Assembly (NCBI RefSeq): GCF_007655135.1
Contig: NC_045128.1
Location: forward strand, 41,305,885 to 41,369,884
Length of the DNA: 64,000 bases
Reading direction: 5' to 3'
Source: Punica granatum
Lineage: Eukaryota; Streptophyta; Magnoliopsida; Myrtales; Lythraceae
Position 1 is the first letter of the stretch; each line of letters opens with the position of its first letter. Shown piece by piece: positions 22,632 to 35,484 of this stretch. The notes under the pieces are model-generated. The model did not search any database, was not told the origin of the DNA, and saw only the letters and a list, made by a program, of their open reading frames with translations. A program made the translations under genes and the position numbers.

Positions 22632-25539
22632 ATGAGAGTGAAAGTTATTTCCCGCTCCACCGATGAATTCACTCGGGAGCGCAGTCAGGATCTCCAGGTG
22701 ACGTATAGTTGAGCTCGAACTTTGCTGCGCTTTAGCTCCTTTCTCGAAAAACCGACTTATGAATGACTTCGATTTTATCAGAGAGTATTTCGCAATTTCG
22801 ACCCCAGTCTACGGACTCAAGAGAAGGCGGTGGAATACGTCCGAGCCCTAAATGCTGCTAAATTGGATAAGGTAATGCTATATTTGGCCGACGCGTTTAT
22901 GCTTTGGCCGGAAAATCGAAGTCTCGTTTCTTTGGATATGCATTTATATTTTGGTTTCCACGTTTCTTTTTGTTTTGTTCCGCTGGTCACTGGTATTTAA
23001 TTTATGCGATGGTAATTTGGAAGCATACTTTATATTTGCAATGGTGGTCTTTCAGATATTTGCAAGGCCGTTCATTGGGGCTATGGATGGGCATGTGGAT
23101 GCTGTATCATGTATGGCAAAGAATCCAAGTTACTTAAAAGGAATATTTTCGGGCTCGATGGACGGAGGTAGTTATATGTTACTTGGATGTGATTGTCCTT
23201 TACATTTGGAAGTTAGTATGCGAGCATGCAGTTTTGTGCCACAGACATGGGATTGAAATTCTGGGACTGTTCAATCTTAGCTGCTATGTTTGGGGTTCTC
23301 AATATAGGGAACCTTTTTTCCCTTGCTTTGCTTTAAACTCAATGCATGCAGAAGGTTTTATCAGTTCTTTTAAGGATTTTTCTGATGCTTCTTTGCTATT
23401 TTAACTTCCTATAGAACTTCTCCATGGCTACCTTGCAAAAAAATGTGCCGGCATTGTCCAGTCAGATTGAATATTGGCTAAAGATCCGCATGTTTCCTTG
23501 CTCTCTATATTTTTCAGTTCATTATATACCTCCACTGATCTTTCTTTAGTCATCATAGTAACTTTGTTTCATGTTATACTTTACAGATATACGACTTTGG
23601 GATATAGCTTCAAGGTATGTTTACTGCTACTTAAGATCTGGAGTAATATGGGATATCTAATCCAAATTCGTGTTCCCCGTATAGTCTATGTACAATATCC
23701 CTTTCCTTCCGAATTATTAACACGGATATTCTACTAAATTGTTGTTTCCGAATTCATGGACAGGCGAACAGTTTGTCAGTTTCCTGGTCATCAAGGGGCA
23801 GTAAAAGGTCTGACGGCATCTACAGATGGGCGAGTTCTCGTGTCTTGTGGAGCTGATTGCACGTAAGTTCTTCACTGGGTATATTTTTTAATTTTTATTT
23901 TTTCCCTTCAAAAACTGAGGTCAACATGGTTAATATGCTTTCCAACATATATGGTGCCCACAATTCCCACAATACATGAAGTTTCCGTTCTCATGGTCGT
24001 AACTGACAACATGGTTAATTGCTTTTTCCCCCTAGGGTTCGGCTTTGGAATGTTCCTATAGCTACACTTGAGGAGTCAGCTGACCCTCCTGGTGAAAATT
24101 CCACTGAGGTAATGCTGCTGCATTATGCAGTCATATTTAAGCTTAAATATGTATCTTTCTATGACTTAAATGACAATTTTAATTCTTCATTGTCAGCCGG
24201 TTGCCGTTTATGTTCGGCAGAATGCTTTTCGGTAAGTTTTCTAGGAATCTTAATGGAGATACTATCTCATCACAGCTATTATGTTTAGCTATCTTTTCTA
24301 TTTGATTATCTCTGTTGTATCTCAAGCTATCTTGGTCATTCCCAGGGCTGTGGACCACCAGTGGGATGGTGAACTGTTTGCAACAGGCGGTGCCCAAGTT
24401 GATGTATGGAACCACAACAGGTCAGGTCATAAACCTAGTTTATTTTAGCAGCCAGTGGCTTGACGCCTGCACTTCTTTGCTGGCTAGCATGTCATGCCTC
24501 AAGCTTCTATTGTTTTCTTTGGTTTAATTGTGTATTCTTGCATGTAGGTCTCAGCCAGTTAAAAGTTTTGAATGGGGGACAGACTCCATTATATCTGTTA
24601 AGTTCAATCCGGGAGAACCTGATATCTTGGCAACATCGGCTAGGTATTCATGCAATTCACTTAATTCATGTATTATAAAAATATTTCACTTCTAAGAGTT
24701 TGGCTCCCACGACTATAGTCTGACAGTTCTTTGGTCATTCTTGATATATTTTTTTCATTGAATGCTTTCAGAAGCTGTTAAGAGGCTAAATGATATATAT
24801 GCTTCCAAGTATTCACTTAATTCACGTATTATAAAAATATTTCACTTCTAAGAATTTGGCTCCCATGGCTATGCTCTGACAGTTCTTTGGTCATTCTTGA
24901 GATATTTTTTTTATCGAATGCTTTCAGAAGCTGTTAAGAGGTTAAATGATATATATGCTTCCAAGTATACTTATTAAGTGTGGCTCTTCCAAGAGAAGAA
25001 GATTTTTTGCCTGCTGGAGAGAAAATACAATCACATTTTTTTGTGTGTGTGGTTACTAGTAGAAAAAAGAAAAATTAAGCGTAGATGGTAGAGTGATTAT
25101 TTTTGTAACTTCGCGTATGACATGGAAGGCAAAAGGCTAAATGATTGACTCTACTTCCTAACCTTGAAAAGAACACATTACATAATTTACCTAAATTATG
25201 TTGCTTAACAATATGAGTTTCTTGTTGTTGAAACAGTGCTAGGAACATAGTATCTCTCAGATAAAGCTATGACTGAGTTAAAGAAATATTTTTCATTATT
25301 CAATAGGGTATGGTTGACACCTCTAGAAGCTTGAGTAGGATTAAAGAAAGCATTGTGTGACTCTTTATTCTGGGTCGAGATGCACCAACCATCAGTTCTC
25401 GATTGGATCAAAAGCCTAGTGCATCATTGGTTTCTCAGTTTTTCTATGAAAGGAGTTGCATGACATCCTTCAGCATAAGAATAGTTGATAATGACATCTG
25501 CTAATGAGAAACATTGTGCACAAGGAAATATGCACACAC

Positions 25540-25577
<38 letters not shown>

Positions 25578-28246
25578 TGGAAGTAGTGTACCTTTGTGTT
25601 CCTTGGCATTTCTCTTTTAGTATCTCATTTTATAATATATGGTTTACTGGTAATTTCTTTGTGTACAGCGATCGCAGCGTTACTATATATGATTTACGCA
25701 TGTCATCTCCTGTGAGGAAAGTAATCATGATGGTAATGATGGCTCTCAATGACTTGAATTTCTTTTAGTAATAATTAGTTTTCTAGCATAAAGTTTGTAC
25801 AAATCTGCCTCAGAAGGCCAAAATATTCTCCTGCTTAGAAAATTGAAAGTTTGTTTTATTATTTAGACAGTTTCTACATGTTACTTTACTCAAAACTCTG
25901 AATTTTTTTTTCTTGCACAGACAAGAACTAATGCTATTGCATGGAATCCAATGGAGCCTATGAACTTCACTGCTGTAAGTCAAGTCATTTGAATCTTCTT
26001 GTTAAGATACTTCCAAGTATTTTAATTCTTCCTTTCTGTCAACTCTTGACATGTTATTAGACTTGACTAAAAGATATGTGCTTAATATGAGATTGAAGGC
26101 TTGTTTAAGTAGAGTCAGGACGTGTTGGCATTACTTTTAACTTTTTAAAGACATTATTGACAGAAGCTGGAGGCACTCTCTTAACTGTTTGCAGTGTAAT
26201 TGATTCTTCTTATGAAAAATCAGTCTTTTGACCTTAAAGCATTTGATACAACTTGAACTGTTTTTTGTTAGTACATTTGAACACAATGATTTCATTCTTT
26301 GCATATCAGTGCTTTTTTTTATTATATATTTTTGGTCTTCTTGTACATAATACGACTTTATTTAGTGTTGTGATTTGGTGTAATGCGCCCATGTCCACAG
26401 GCAAATGAGGATTGTAATTGCTATAGCTATGATGCCAGAAAGTTGGACGAATCAAAAAATGTGCACCAGGATCATGTTTCTGCTGTGTAAGACGGCATAT
26501 TCTTGATTGTTTTTCTGCTTTTTTCCAAGTATGATGTGTTCTCTTTCTAATAGTCCAGTTGGATGTCTCTCTAGATCAGATCGATCTGAACTGTTTTCTT
26601 GTCCTTTTGCAGGTTGGATATTGATTATTCACCAACTGGCCGAGAATTCGTGACCGGATCTTATGATAGAACTGTCAGTTGCCCTACATATATTAATCAG
26701 TATGATTAGCAACGAAGAAAGTAGCTTTACTCTTTGATGTAATATTGTTTTTCGCAGGTTAGAATTTTCCCTTATAATGGAGGTCATAGCAGGGAGATCT
26801 ATCATACTAAGAGAATGCAAAGGTTTTCACTTCTTTCAGAGCTTTGCATTTTAATCGAATGCTCATGCAGAAGTTGTTCCCATATTCACGTTGCTGCTTC
26901 TTTTTTGTAACAATTCTAATTGACAATAACACAAGTTTTTGTTTATAAGCTGTCCATGAGTGATTCAGCCAAAAAAAAAAAACCCCATCCATGAGTATCA
27001 GTTGTTTTGTTAATGCATGGAATCATGACCTGAAATAACTCATTCTTTGATTATTATATTTATCTTGCAGGGTATTCTGTGTCAAGTTCAGCTGTGATGC
27101 CAGTTATATTATATCTGGGAGTGATGACACCAACCTAAGGCTGTGGAAAGCTAAAGCATCCGAACAGTTGGGAGTTGTAAGTGCTTCTTTTCCCTCTCAT
27201 TTGTTGTATAGAACTCAGATGATGCTACCATATGTTACTGGATTCAGTTCAACCAATTATATGCTTTGCCATTAACTGCTTACACCTTGGAATATTTATA
27301 CTGGGTGGTTGCTCCAGACTTAATGTCTGCAACTTGTGATATCTAACACATCGTCTTTGATATGGTCTATCTCAATTCATAGTTTGTGATCTTTAGATTG
27401 ATTGGAAGATAGTTTCAACTTCCATTACTTGAATAAAACTAGATGTCGCAGAATCTCTTAGATAATGATATGAGAGGAGTTAACAAATAATATAAAATTT
27501 TATACTTTAGCAAATACAGACGTGAGATATTCTCGCTGCATATGGCACCAAAAGACTCTTCTCGCACAACATTCTCATATTCAATCTGCTGAGTCGAGCT
27601 ATTATGTTGCAGGTTTTGCCTAGGGAGAAGAGGAAGCATGAATATCATGAAGCTGTTAAGAATCGCTACAAGCATCTCCCTGAAGTCAAGCGTATTGTGA
27701 GGTACGTTGAATCTTCAAAATGACTACCAATTTGAGAAAAAGGTTGTGGTATGTGTAGTATTGAATTCCTCCTCGTCTCTATTAGGCCTTTTAGTGTTAT
27801 GGGTTCTTCTTCTGCTCCTCAAGAGCATCAAGCTGAGCCCTTCTTTTTGGTTACCAAGGGCCAACGTAGGAGCATAGTTGATATCACCGAAATGGAGACA
27901 TGATTCTCACACATTCAACTTTATATCATGGCCATTCGTCTAGTATTGAGAACAAATATGCTAATGTTTGCTACTTCTAATGTTGCATTTGGTACAAAGG
28001 AAAGAAATCATCTCAGGGATGGGATTGGCCTACAAATGGTGATTCTCACATATATTGATTGTGATGGATGGTGAATCTTGCAGGTACAGGCACTTGCCTA
28101 AGTTAATATACAAAGCAGGTATCCAGAGGCGCATCATGATTGATGCTGCGAAGAGGAAAGAAGAGAGAAGGAAGGCTCACAGTGCCCGTGGAACCGTTGT
28201 TACGAAACCTTTACGTACAAGGAGGATCATCAAGGAAGTCGAGTGA
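22632..28246 (+). CDS. DCAF13: DCAF13 / SOF1-type WD40 protein
   Basis: The yeast homologue Sof1 acts in the nucleolar small-subunit processome for 18S rRNA maturation; animal DCAF13 also serves as a CUL4-DDB1 substrate receptor. Exons: 22632-22697, 22782-22871, 23056-23167, 23587-23614, 23764-23862, 24036-24108, 24197-24231, 24346-24420, 24548-24643, 25669-25732, 25921-25974, 26401-26486, 26613-26673, 26758-26822, 27071-27176, 27613-27701, 28084-28246. They join in frame to 453 aa, the usual family length. The protein starts MRVKVISRST, carries about seven WD40 repeats (for example GSMDGDIRLWD, CGADCTVRLWN, GSYDRTVRIFP, GSDDTNLRLWK), and ends in the basic Sof1 domain (YKHLPEVKRIVRYRHLPK, then RRIMIDAAKRKEERR). 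Intron 9 is long (1025 bp) and holds a tandem duplication and an (AT)n run. Confidence 0.95.
24655..24966. repeat. Tandem duplication, 156-bp unit, in DCAF13 intron 9
   Basis: The unit at 24655-24810 is repeated almost exactly at 24811-24966, with a handful of substitutions and one small length change in a T run. Both units start at ATTCACTTAATTCA and end in the same TGCTTCCAAGT segment. Confidence 0.9.
25543..25573. repeat. (AT)n microsatellite in DCAF13 intron 9
   Basis: An uninterrupted AT run of about 15 units, preceded by a short (CA)n run. Confidence 0.9.
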
Positions 28247-29308
28247 AAAAAAATGTTATGCTCGTGGTGAATGCCCCGATTGCAGCAGTTTTGGCAGGAT
28301 TTCTTAAGATCTCCGATGAGTTTCATATTTGGTTCCAGTCCCTTGTATCTAGCAGCACGGTATATATTTTCTAGCGTGGGTCATTATGGGGCAGCGGCAG
28401 TTGCCGTTGCTAACGGGAATCTTTTCAGCTATGGAGACTCTATAAGCAAGTGCGAAAAGAATGTAAGCAGATACCGTATCGTACATGGTGTATGTGCCAT
28501 GTGGTGTTTTGAATATTGTGGTAAATTCGTTTGTGGTGACGGAATTCTGACCAGCCCAGCGTGGCTGGCGCAAAGGGGACTGGATATGCTCTCATTATGA
28601 CCAAGACCTAAGTGGCTTGTCATACTCTGACAGACTGGGCTAAGATTGACCCATGTTCTTCATCCAAGGCCGCGGGCTGTCTGCCTTACTGAGCGTGTTA
28701 ACGAGATTAGGTTGAGAGAGTAAAATTTCCCTGTTAAATCTAGATAATGGGCTTAGGCTCTCGGACTATCGATGTAGCATTCAGTTGGACTATTTAACAT
28801 GACCTAGAATTCAGTTGGATGTTGGCCTGAATGAGGGCCGTGATCATCTATACACGGTGTAGTTTTGTATTACTATGTTTCCTTTGGGCTAGCCGGGCTG
28901 ATCGTCTTTTGTGCTTAGGCGAAGAGGGTAAGAATGAGAGCCTATGCCGTCAATTTGGCTCCATGCAGACACCATGAGGGGGCCTTATGATTTGACTGCA
29001 AGGCATATAATGAATTAAGGGGCCCAAACAGGATATCCGAGCTCATCATCTATCTATCTAATCTAATCTAAATCTAAATCTAAATATAGTGAAGTCGGAA
29101 AGTTTGAGCATTTGAAGAGAGTAGTAATCTTGTTATGCGCCAAAAAAAGATCCTTGTGTCTTAATATTTACTTCATTTGTTATATCATATATTTTAATAA
29201 AATAAGAAGAAGAAAGAAATTTCGTCCGTATTCGTCGTGTACTTCATTATGTAAAACTAGAATATGCTAGAGCAAATTTTGCATTTGGGGCAGGAGTCGG
29301 TACCTTTA

Positions 29309-30068
29309 GGCCCATCAACACTACTATATCTCTTAACTTCCTGGCCCTATCGTCAAAGGGTATTTAGGCCTTTGATAGACTGGTTGGGATGGTGAACATG
29401 ATAGATTGGTTGGGCCGACACACGTTTATGACACTAGGCCGATGGCCCATAATTAGTTTGGCCGACGCAGGCCCATGACCTGTTAGACCGGTGCAGTTCC
29501 AAGGGTCTAGTTGGACCAATGCAAGCACATGACAGTCATTTCAACTCTGCAAGCGTGAATGTCGTACTTGGGCTTGAAATCGGTTTTTATAGGCCCATCG
29601 GGCCTATGATAATTTAGTGTTAATGGGCTTGATGGGCCTATAGGAACCAACTCCAAACCTAAGCGCAATGTTCGTGTAGCATGGTCAACTTCTCCAAAAT
29701 GAAGTGTGATGTTTCGATGGCCCATTAAAGCTACTATATCTCGTAACCTACTAGCCCTACCGCCAAAGGGCATTTAGGCCTTGAAAAGCTCATCGAGCTG
29801 GTGGACATGATTGGTTGGTGGGGTCGACACGGGCCTGTGATAATCTAGCTGGGTCAATGCAAGCCTATTATTAGTTTGGTAAATGCATGCCTATGACTAG
29901 TTGGGTCAGTGTAGACCCAAGATAGTCTAGTTAGGCTGATGCAGGTCCATGATAGCTATGGGCCAATGTAGGTCCATGCTAGACAAGGGGGCCAATGCAG
30001 GCCCGTGATGCATTAGGTTGGCTAACCGAGGCCCATGATAGACTAGTTGGGCCAAAGCAAGCCCATGA
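29309..30068. repeat. Degenerate minisatellite with a higher-order duplication
   Basis: Units of about 30 bases built around TTGGGCCAATGCAGGCCCATGA-like words recur with heavy divergence from about 29390 to 30068. A longer leader of about 115 bases containing CTACTATATCTC, AAAGGGYATTTAGGCC and a GTCGACAC/GCCGACAC end is present twice, at about 29309-29420 and 29719-29838. This indicates an old segmental duplication of the whole tract. There is no coding frame. Confidence 0.75.
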
Positions 30069-30378
30069 AAAAACTTAAATATGAACAGATTTTATCCCAA
30101 ATATTTCGAAATAATAAAAATTAAAAGGACTTAATTTAATAATGTAAAGTTCTAAAAGTATTTTCAATTCAATAATATAAAGTTAAAATTTTTTTATCGT
30201 AATATATAATATTTGTTTCCAGTATTCTATTTTTCTAAAACCCGAGAACCGAAAATGAAGAAGAAAACCGAAAAATTCATTTACGATTTTCCGGTTTTCG
30301 TTCGTTCTTCTTTCGGTTCGGGTCGAATCGGTTTCGGGTCCCGAGTTTTCCCTCACACCCTAAATGCCCCGTTTGGAA

Positions 30379-30386
30379 TAGGGTTT
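30379..30386 (-). promoter_or_regulatory. Telo-box-like motif upstream of NFD6
   Basis: TAGGGTTT (AAACCCTA on the other strand) lies 93 bases before the NFD6 start codon. It is a common element in plant genes for translation and organelle biogenesis. This is a single motif, so the support is modest. Confidence 0.35.
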
Positions 30387-30478
30387 TAGATCTCCAAAAC
30401 CTCCCAACGAACAGTACAGGGCACCTCCTTCCTCTTCTTCTTGTCTTCCCAATCCGAAACGGTGTCTCGTGACAAGCA

Positions 30479-32097
30479 ATGGCCTCCTTTGTTTCTGCGA
30501 GATCCATTTTCCGGTCAGCCTCCGTCCGCAACGCGGCGGCGAAGCTCGCCTCCGAAGCTAAGGCCGCCCGTTCCCCGTTTCGCGCCGCCACCAACAGGCC
30601 AGCATCCCGTCTCATTTCGAGGTAACCACCGTCTCTCCGTTCCCGCCGATAAAGGGCCGATATTTTTATTCTAAGTACCGTCGACTGATTGTGTTTTGCT
30701 TTATTTTGAAGGACCCCGGTGGAGGCAAGCGCCTGTGTGGAGTCGATGATGCCTTACCACAACGCAACTTCCTCTGCATTGATGACTTCGATGCTCTCCA
30801 TCACTCGCCGCACCTACGGTTGGCTTCCCGAAGGTACTTCCATGACTGCACTCCCCAAATAACTGAAGAGTAAAGTTTTTCCTTTTATAGCTCAGATGTG
30901 CCGTGTTTGCATCTCTGATGGGTCTGATTAGTTCTCTATGGCTAATACTTAGTATTGATTCTTTGTATTGTTGAGGATAAAAGTTGCGATTTTTACTTGA
31001 TCCAGGTGTGTACATATCATTAGGCTCTTCGCATCATGATAAGGGCTTATATTAGAATCAGGATCGTAGCTATATTGCTGGTGGTGACATTAGAATTTAA
31101 TGTTTGTGTCATTCAATCATGCAATTTGTGCCACTTCCAGAAGTATGCACGCGATTCTGTCCACTTTGATTATGCCACCAGAAGTCAAATGGTAGTTTGG
31201 CCTTTAGGTGGCCTCACTGATTGGTTTCGTTTTTCTTGAATTAGGTATCTAGCGATCACTTGTAGACCTCTTGATGTCCCTTGCTTGCTTTATATTTCTG
31301 GTAAGTGGAAAGTTGCAGATCTTCACTTTGGTGTTTCAGAAATCGTTATGAAAGTCATATGGAATAGCATAGCAGATTCACGGAATGGTTAGAAGTTAAT
31401 TTGCGGGAGTGGAGACCTGTCATGAAATCGCTGATAGATGGGGTTGTCAAGTCATTCTTAAATCATTTCTAGGTGATTCACCCAATGGATATGTTGAATT
31501 CTGTGGTTGGAAAATTAATGTCTGTCCACAATGCAATGCCTGAATCTTGATAATAAGTCATTGGATTTAGTTTCTCATCATCGCCACTTAATAAAGGATG
31601 TGCGCTCCTCGTTTTTTCATGTTGTAGGCGGAGAGAAGACTAGATGAAGAGCGAGGAGCAAAGACAGAACAGTTTAATGTTTTGCCATAGCATTTTAAAA
31701 GTAAGGGTGTCATCATTTAATAACAAACCAGGCAGGATACCTCCCTAGAACTGAAACATGGTGTAAATGCTCTGTGATGAATGTGGATTTCCAGGAGTTA
31801 GTGGGTGAAATTTTTTATGAAATATTTTTAGGAATCATCTTGTGTTACTTCCAAGAGAAACTTTGATGTTGCATCATATTATCTCCCACTGGATGTTTTT
31901 CTAATTCTGAATTTCTCTGAGATGATTTTCATTTGTTGGAACTGATGTTGGCGCCTTTTGTTGCGACTTCTGATGCAAACTTTGTGGAATATGGTGTGTT
32001 TAGCCTGTATTTTTTGTTTAGTGGTAGGGATGATCTGACCATCAAGGGCATGTACTGACTATGTTTTCCTCAACCAGCTTGCAACGATGATGTGTGA
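30479..32097 (+). CDS. NFD6: NFD6-like small organelle-targeted protein
   Basis: The family is named after Arabidopsis NUCLEAR FUSION DEFECTIVE 6, a plastid/mitochondrial protein needed for fusion of the polar nuclei in the embryo sac; its biochemical role is unclear. Proposed exons are 30479-30621, 30712-30833 and 32078-32097, giving 94 aa. The N terminus ([20 protein letters not shown]) is rich in Ser, Ala and Arg and lacks acids, as in a mitochondrial/plastid transit peptide. The conserved core is [18 protein letters not shown] followed by RRTYGWLPE. The last exon encodes only ACNDDV and is joined by a 1.24-kb intron. Alternative ends are likely in this family: retaining intron 2 would instead add about ten residues and stop near 30873. 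It lies downstream of GLK and RPN1, as in Arabidopsis. Confidence 0.8.
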
Positions 32098-33655
32098 TGA
32101 CTGGTCCGATGATTCAGTAGAGCACAAAATAAGGATTCTAGGACTCGTCAAAATAGATATTGAATCAGATGTTGGTGAGACCTGCTTCTCGCATTCCCAG
32201 GGAACAGATAACATGGATCTGTGTAGGCTTCCGGGGACCTTTTACTTGGGAGATATTCGATATCATCTTTGCTTTTCTGATGCTATGGAGGATTAATCTA
32301 GATGGCGAGTAGAGCGATCATGGAGCATCTGTGTACAATATGAATGGATATGTGATCATTTAGAAAGCACAAATGGTTTTTACGTAATGTTGCCTCTCGT
32401 ATTATGTGTCGGATGAAATGGTTCCGGCATGTTGTGTTGTTTACACGACTTCTGTTCGCCTATATTTTGGTCGGAAGGTGTGAGAATTCTGGCCATGTGT
32501 TCATTGACTATCGCATGGCAAAGCTCTCGCAGGGCTTTCTTTCAATGGACACGGTAATGTTAATCAATTGTATCAAGTTTTGCGAACATCGAGCTTTGTA
32601 TACAGCAAGTGTGTTCGGTTCCAGAGATTATTGCGCGAGATTCCTTGCCGTGGTGTCATCCTGTGGGGTTCGGTCATCGATTCTGAGTGGTACTTATGGC
32701 TCTTGCTCATGTTTCCATTAAATTAAAGATTAACTTAGTATCAAATAATAAAAGTAGTAACTTCAAGGTTTGTATTGGATTCTTGTTACTTTTTGCAATA
32801 AACTCCAGCGGTTTAATTGCTTAGGCGATCAGGCAAAAGGAAAAATAAATAAATAAATAAATTCAACAATGGCATATAATCAGCGTATAACTTTAGCAAC
32901 AATTGGTATCTGTAGATTTGTTTGCATATATTTAGCATCTCTCAAGTTCAATAAATATTGATAAGAAGGACAGGCTATGTCTTTATTTGAAATTGTAAAA
33001 CTTTTAGAATGCAAACAGTTTTGTTTGAAAAAAGATATTTTCCCTGATCTGTTGTCGAGGCTGTTGAGAAGGTATGGACGAGACTTTCCTCTTCGCCCTA
33101 CCATCGAGTTGATAGTGGAGGAACCGACGAATGGAAAAATCAACCAAAAATTAAAATTTCAAAAATTGAACAAAAATAATTTTTTAACCGATACATCATT
33201 TTTTTTTCTTTCTTAAATTTATTATCATGAAATCTTTCAAATGTAAATGTCGATTTATTTGTTACAAAACAGTTTGGCTAATGTATTATCTTTCACTTTG
33301 GTGAAAATATGAGTGAATTTGACATATACCAATCGCAATCAGTGGCCTGACCACATAATAAGACACGGTATCCAAACAAAACAATATTTCATCTGGTTTG
33401 GCCTCGGGGGACTTCGTCGTAAGTCACAAATATTATAAAATCGTTTTGTTTCATCCCTTTGGTTCCGAAGTATTAGTGAATCTTAAAAGATGAGTGTCCG
33501 TACCGAGAGTGGGAATGCTAAAGAACAAGAATAAGACCAAGGCGTGTCACCTTGTCAACATAGTCGGCTCAGAATCGAAAGAGCCTCGTACAATACCAAA
33601 AAATATGTGCTTTTTTTCCCCCTCTTTTTCCTTCTAATTTCTTTTTATTTTGTTA
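32098..33655. other. NFD6 3' region and AT-rich spacer
   Basis: The left end is the probable NFD6 3' UTR, followed by AT-rich sequence. Short open frames here lack codon bias or family resemblance, so none is annotated. Confidence 0.5.
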
Positions 33656-33666
33656 TTATTTATTAA

Positions 33667-34904
33667 GGGTTAATTGTACTGGTAGTCCAAAAAGTTTCAT
33701 GAATGTTTCAAATTGGTCAAAAATATTTTTTTGGTAACTTGTTGATATAAAAAATTTCAAAACCGTTTCAATATAGTGCATTCCGTTAATTGCTCTTGAC
33801 GTCGTTAATATTTTACCGACGTGTCGCGTCCTATGTGTCATTTTTGTTACGTTAACCAATCATAGTGCGTTACATCATTTAAGAGGACATAAAATCTGAA
33901 AAAAAAAAACCCAATAAAAATGCAAAAAATAATAAAAAATACTAAAAATATAGAATTTTTTTTTAAAAAAATTGTTTTATTTTTAAAACTTTTTAAAAAA
34001 TATTTAAATTTAAAATTTTAAAATTATTTTTAAACCTTTATCCTTGCAAGCTTTTACATGTACATTCCCCTATTGTCTAAGAAAATTCAGACTTGCCCCG
34101 CAAGAGTGAGCAATCGAGATTGCCCCAATGCAAATGTTGGACAATGATGCACCGATCTTCATTTGTTAAAGTGGCCCGTGGCAGGTGCTTTGTGCGATTG
34201 TTGTCCCCGATCGTATCTTGCCGTTCTTGCATTGCATGTGTTATTGGAGGGTACATGCTGCTGAAGCCACTAGATGTTCGAGGAAGACGGTTGCATCGAT
34301 ACTAGGTGATTCGCTCGATTGTCTGCATCTTCAGCTTCGTAGAGGGTACCTCATCGTTGGACACTTCCCTCGTTGAAGTATAAGGAAATAGTTCGAGACG
34401 AGTTTTCGGAGAGGCGCGAATTCGCGCATCGCTTTTCACCTGTGACCGATGTGTCCCTGTGAAAAATGACAAAGAAGATGGTGCATTAAGCAATTATGTA
34501 GTGGAATATGCGGTAAGAAATATTGGGTAAACCCATGAAAAATCATTTTTTGTCATCCACACGCGACTTTTTAATTTAAAAGTTTTTAAAAATTTTAAAA
34601 GTCTTTAAACTTTTTTTTAAAAAAAAATTAATTTGTTTTTCTGAATTTTTACTTTTTTTTTTTGTATTTTTATTGGATTTTTTCAAATTTTATATAATCT
34701 TAAATGAAGTGGTGCACTATAATTGATTTTACGTAACAAAAGTGACACATAGGACGCGTCGCGTCTAACAGCGTCATGAGCAATTGACGAAATGCACTAT
34801 ATTGAAACGGTTTTGATATTTTTTGTACCAATAAATTATCAAAAAAATATTTTGAATTAACTTAAAATATTCATAAAATTTTTTGAACGATCGGTATAAT
34901 TAAC
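33667..34904. mobile_element. Long-inverted-repeat (MULE-like / foldback) element
   Basis: About 330 bases at the left (33669 to about 34000) are the imperfect reverse complement of about 330 bases at the right (about 34570-34904). Both arms contain matching blocks such as AAAACCGTTTCAATATAGTGCAT, GTCGCGTCCTATGTGTCA and CAATAAAAA. TTATTTATTAA occurs just outside both ends (33656-33666 and 34905-34915), a possible 9-11 bp target duplication as made by Mutator-like elements. The core, about 34030-34545, is clearly GC-richer and has no transposase frame, so the element is non-autonomous and may carry a captured fragment. Confidence 0.75.
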
Positions 34905-34915
34905 TTATTTATTAA

Positions 34916-35484
34916 TCAAAGCTTTTTTCACCAGTGTGGAGGGAGTGAGCGAGTGGTATGGGGGGAAGGTTGTTGACAGGGTCGGCGGTCGGCGGGCGAC
35001 ACTTCCTTTAGGACGCTGACACTTCATGCCCCCTTCGGCTTCTCCTACACGACAGCGAGCCTACGGGTAGATCATACCCACCCTCCTTATCCCGAGTCTT
35101 CATCTCACACACCCGTTGCCACATAATTTGTTACTGCCGACCGCAGAAACCATGAAGTCGCGTGCGCGCACGCTCTCCGGAGGAGCGTGAAACGGCGAAG
35201 CGGACATTGGGTAGCCGCAATAGCGGCTCCGAAGCTGCAGAGAATGAGAGCCTCTAGCCGCTCGTCTCGCAATTACCGCGTGCCACGTCGACGGGGAGGA
35301 GTGCGGCCGCCCTGTCCCAGTCAACCCCCCCGTTGATCCATTCTACTCTTCTCACTCCTCCCCCTTCTATATAAGACGAGCCCAGACCTCAGACCTCTCC
35401 CCACTATCATACCATTCGCTCTCAGTACTTCCCCTCATACGCAACTCAACAGCCACAGCCCATCGCAGCTCCGGAGTCGAGGCA
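34916..35484. promoter_or_regulatory. ERF promoter region with TATA box
   Basis: The sequence becomes GC-rich toward the ERF gene. A TATATAAG box is at 35368-35375, about 110 bases before the start codon, placing the start of transcription near 35400. Confidence 0.6.

Larger units (their letters stand above)
28247..30478. other. DCAF13-NFD6 intergenic region with minisatellite
   Basis: The left part is the DCAF13 3' UTR and spacer, with a short ATCT/AATCT simple repeat at about 29046-29085. The centre is a repeated, GC-richer tract described separately. The last few hundred bases are the NFD6 promoter, with a telo-box-like TAGGGTTT at 30379-30386. No gene was recognised. Confidence 0.55.

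Noticed and set aside
29309..30068. Possible CRISPR-like array
   Set aside because: The units are degenerate, have no unique spacers between constant repeats, and the genome is that of a plant.
32404..32721. 105-codon open frame downstream of NFD6
   Set aside because: It has no recognisable domain, no intron or promoter signal, and sits in a likely 3' flank.
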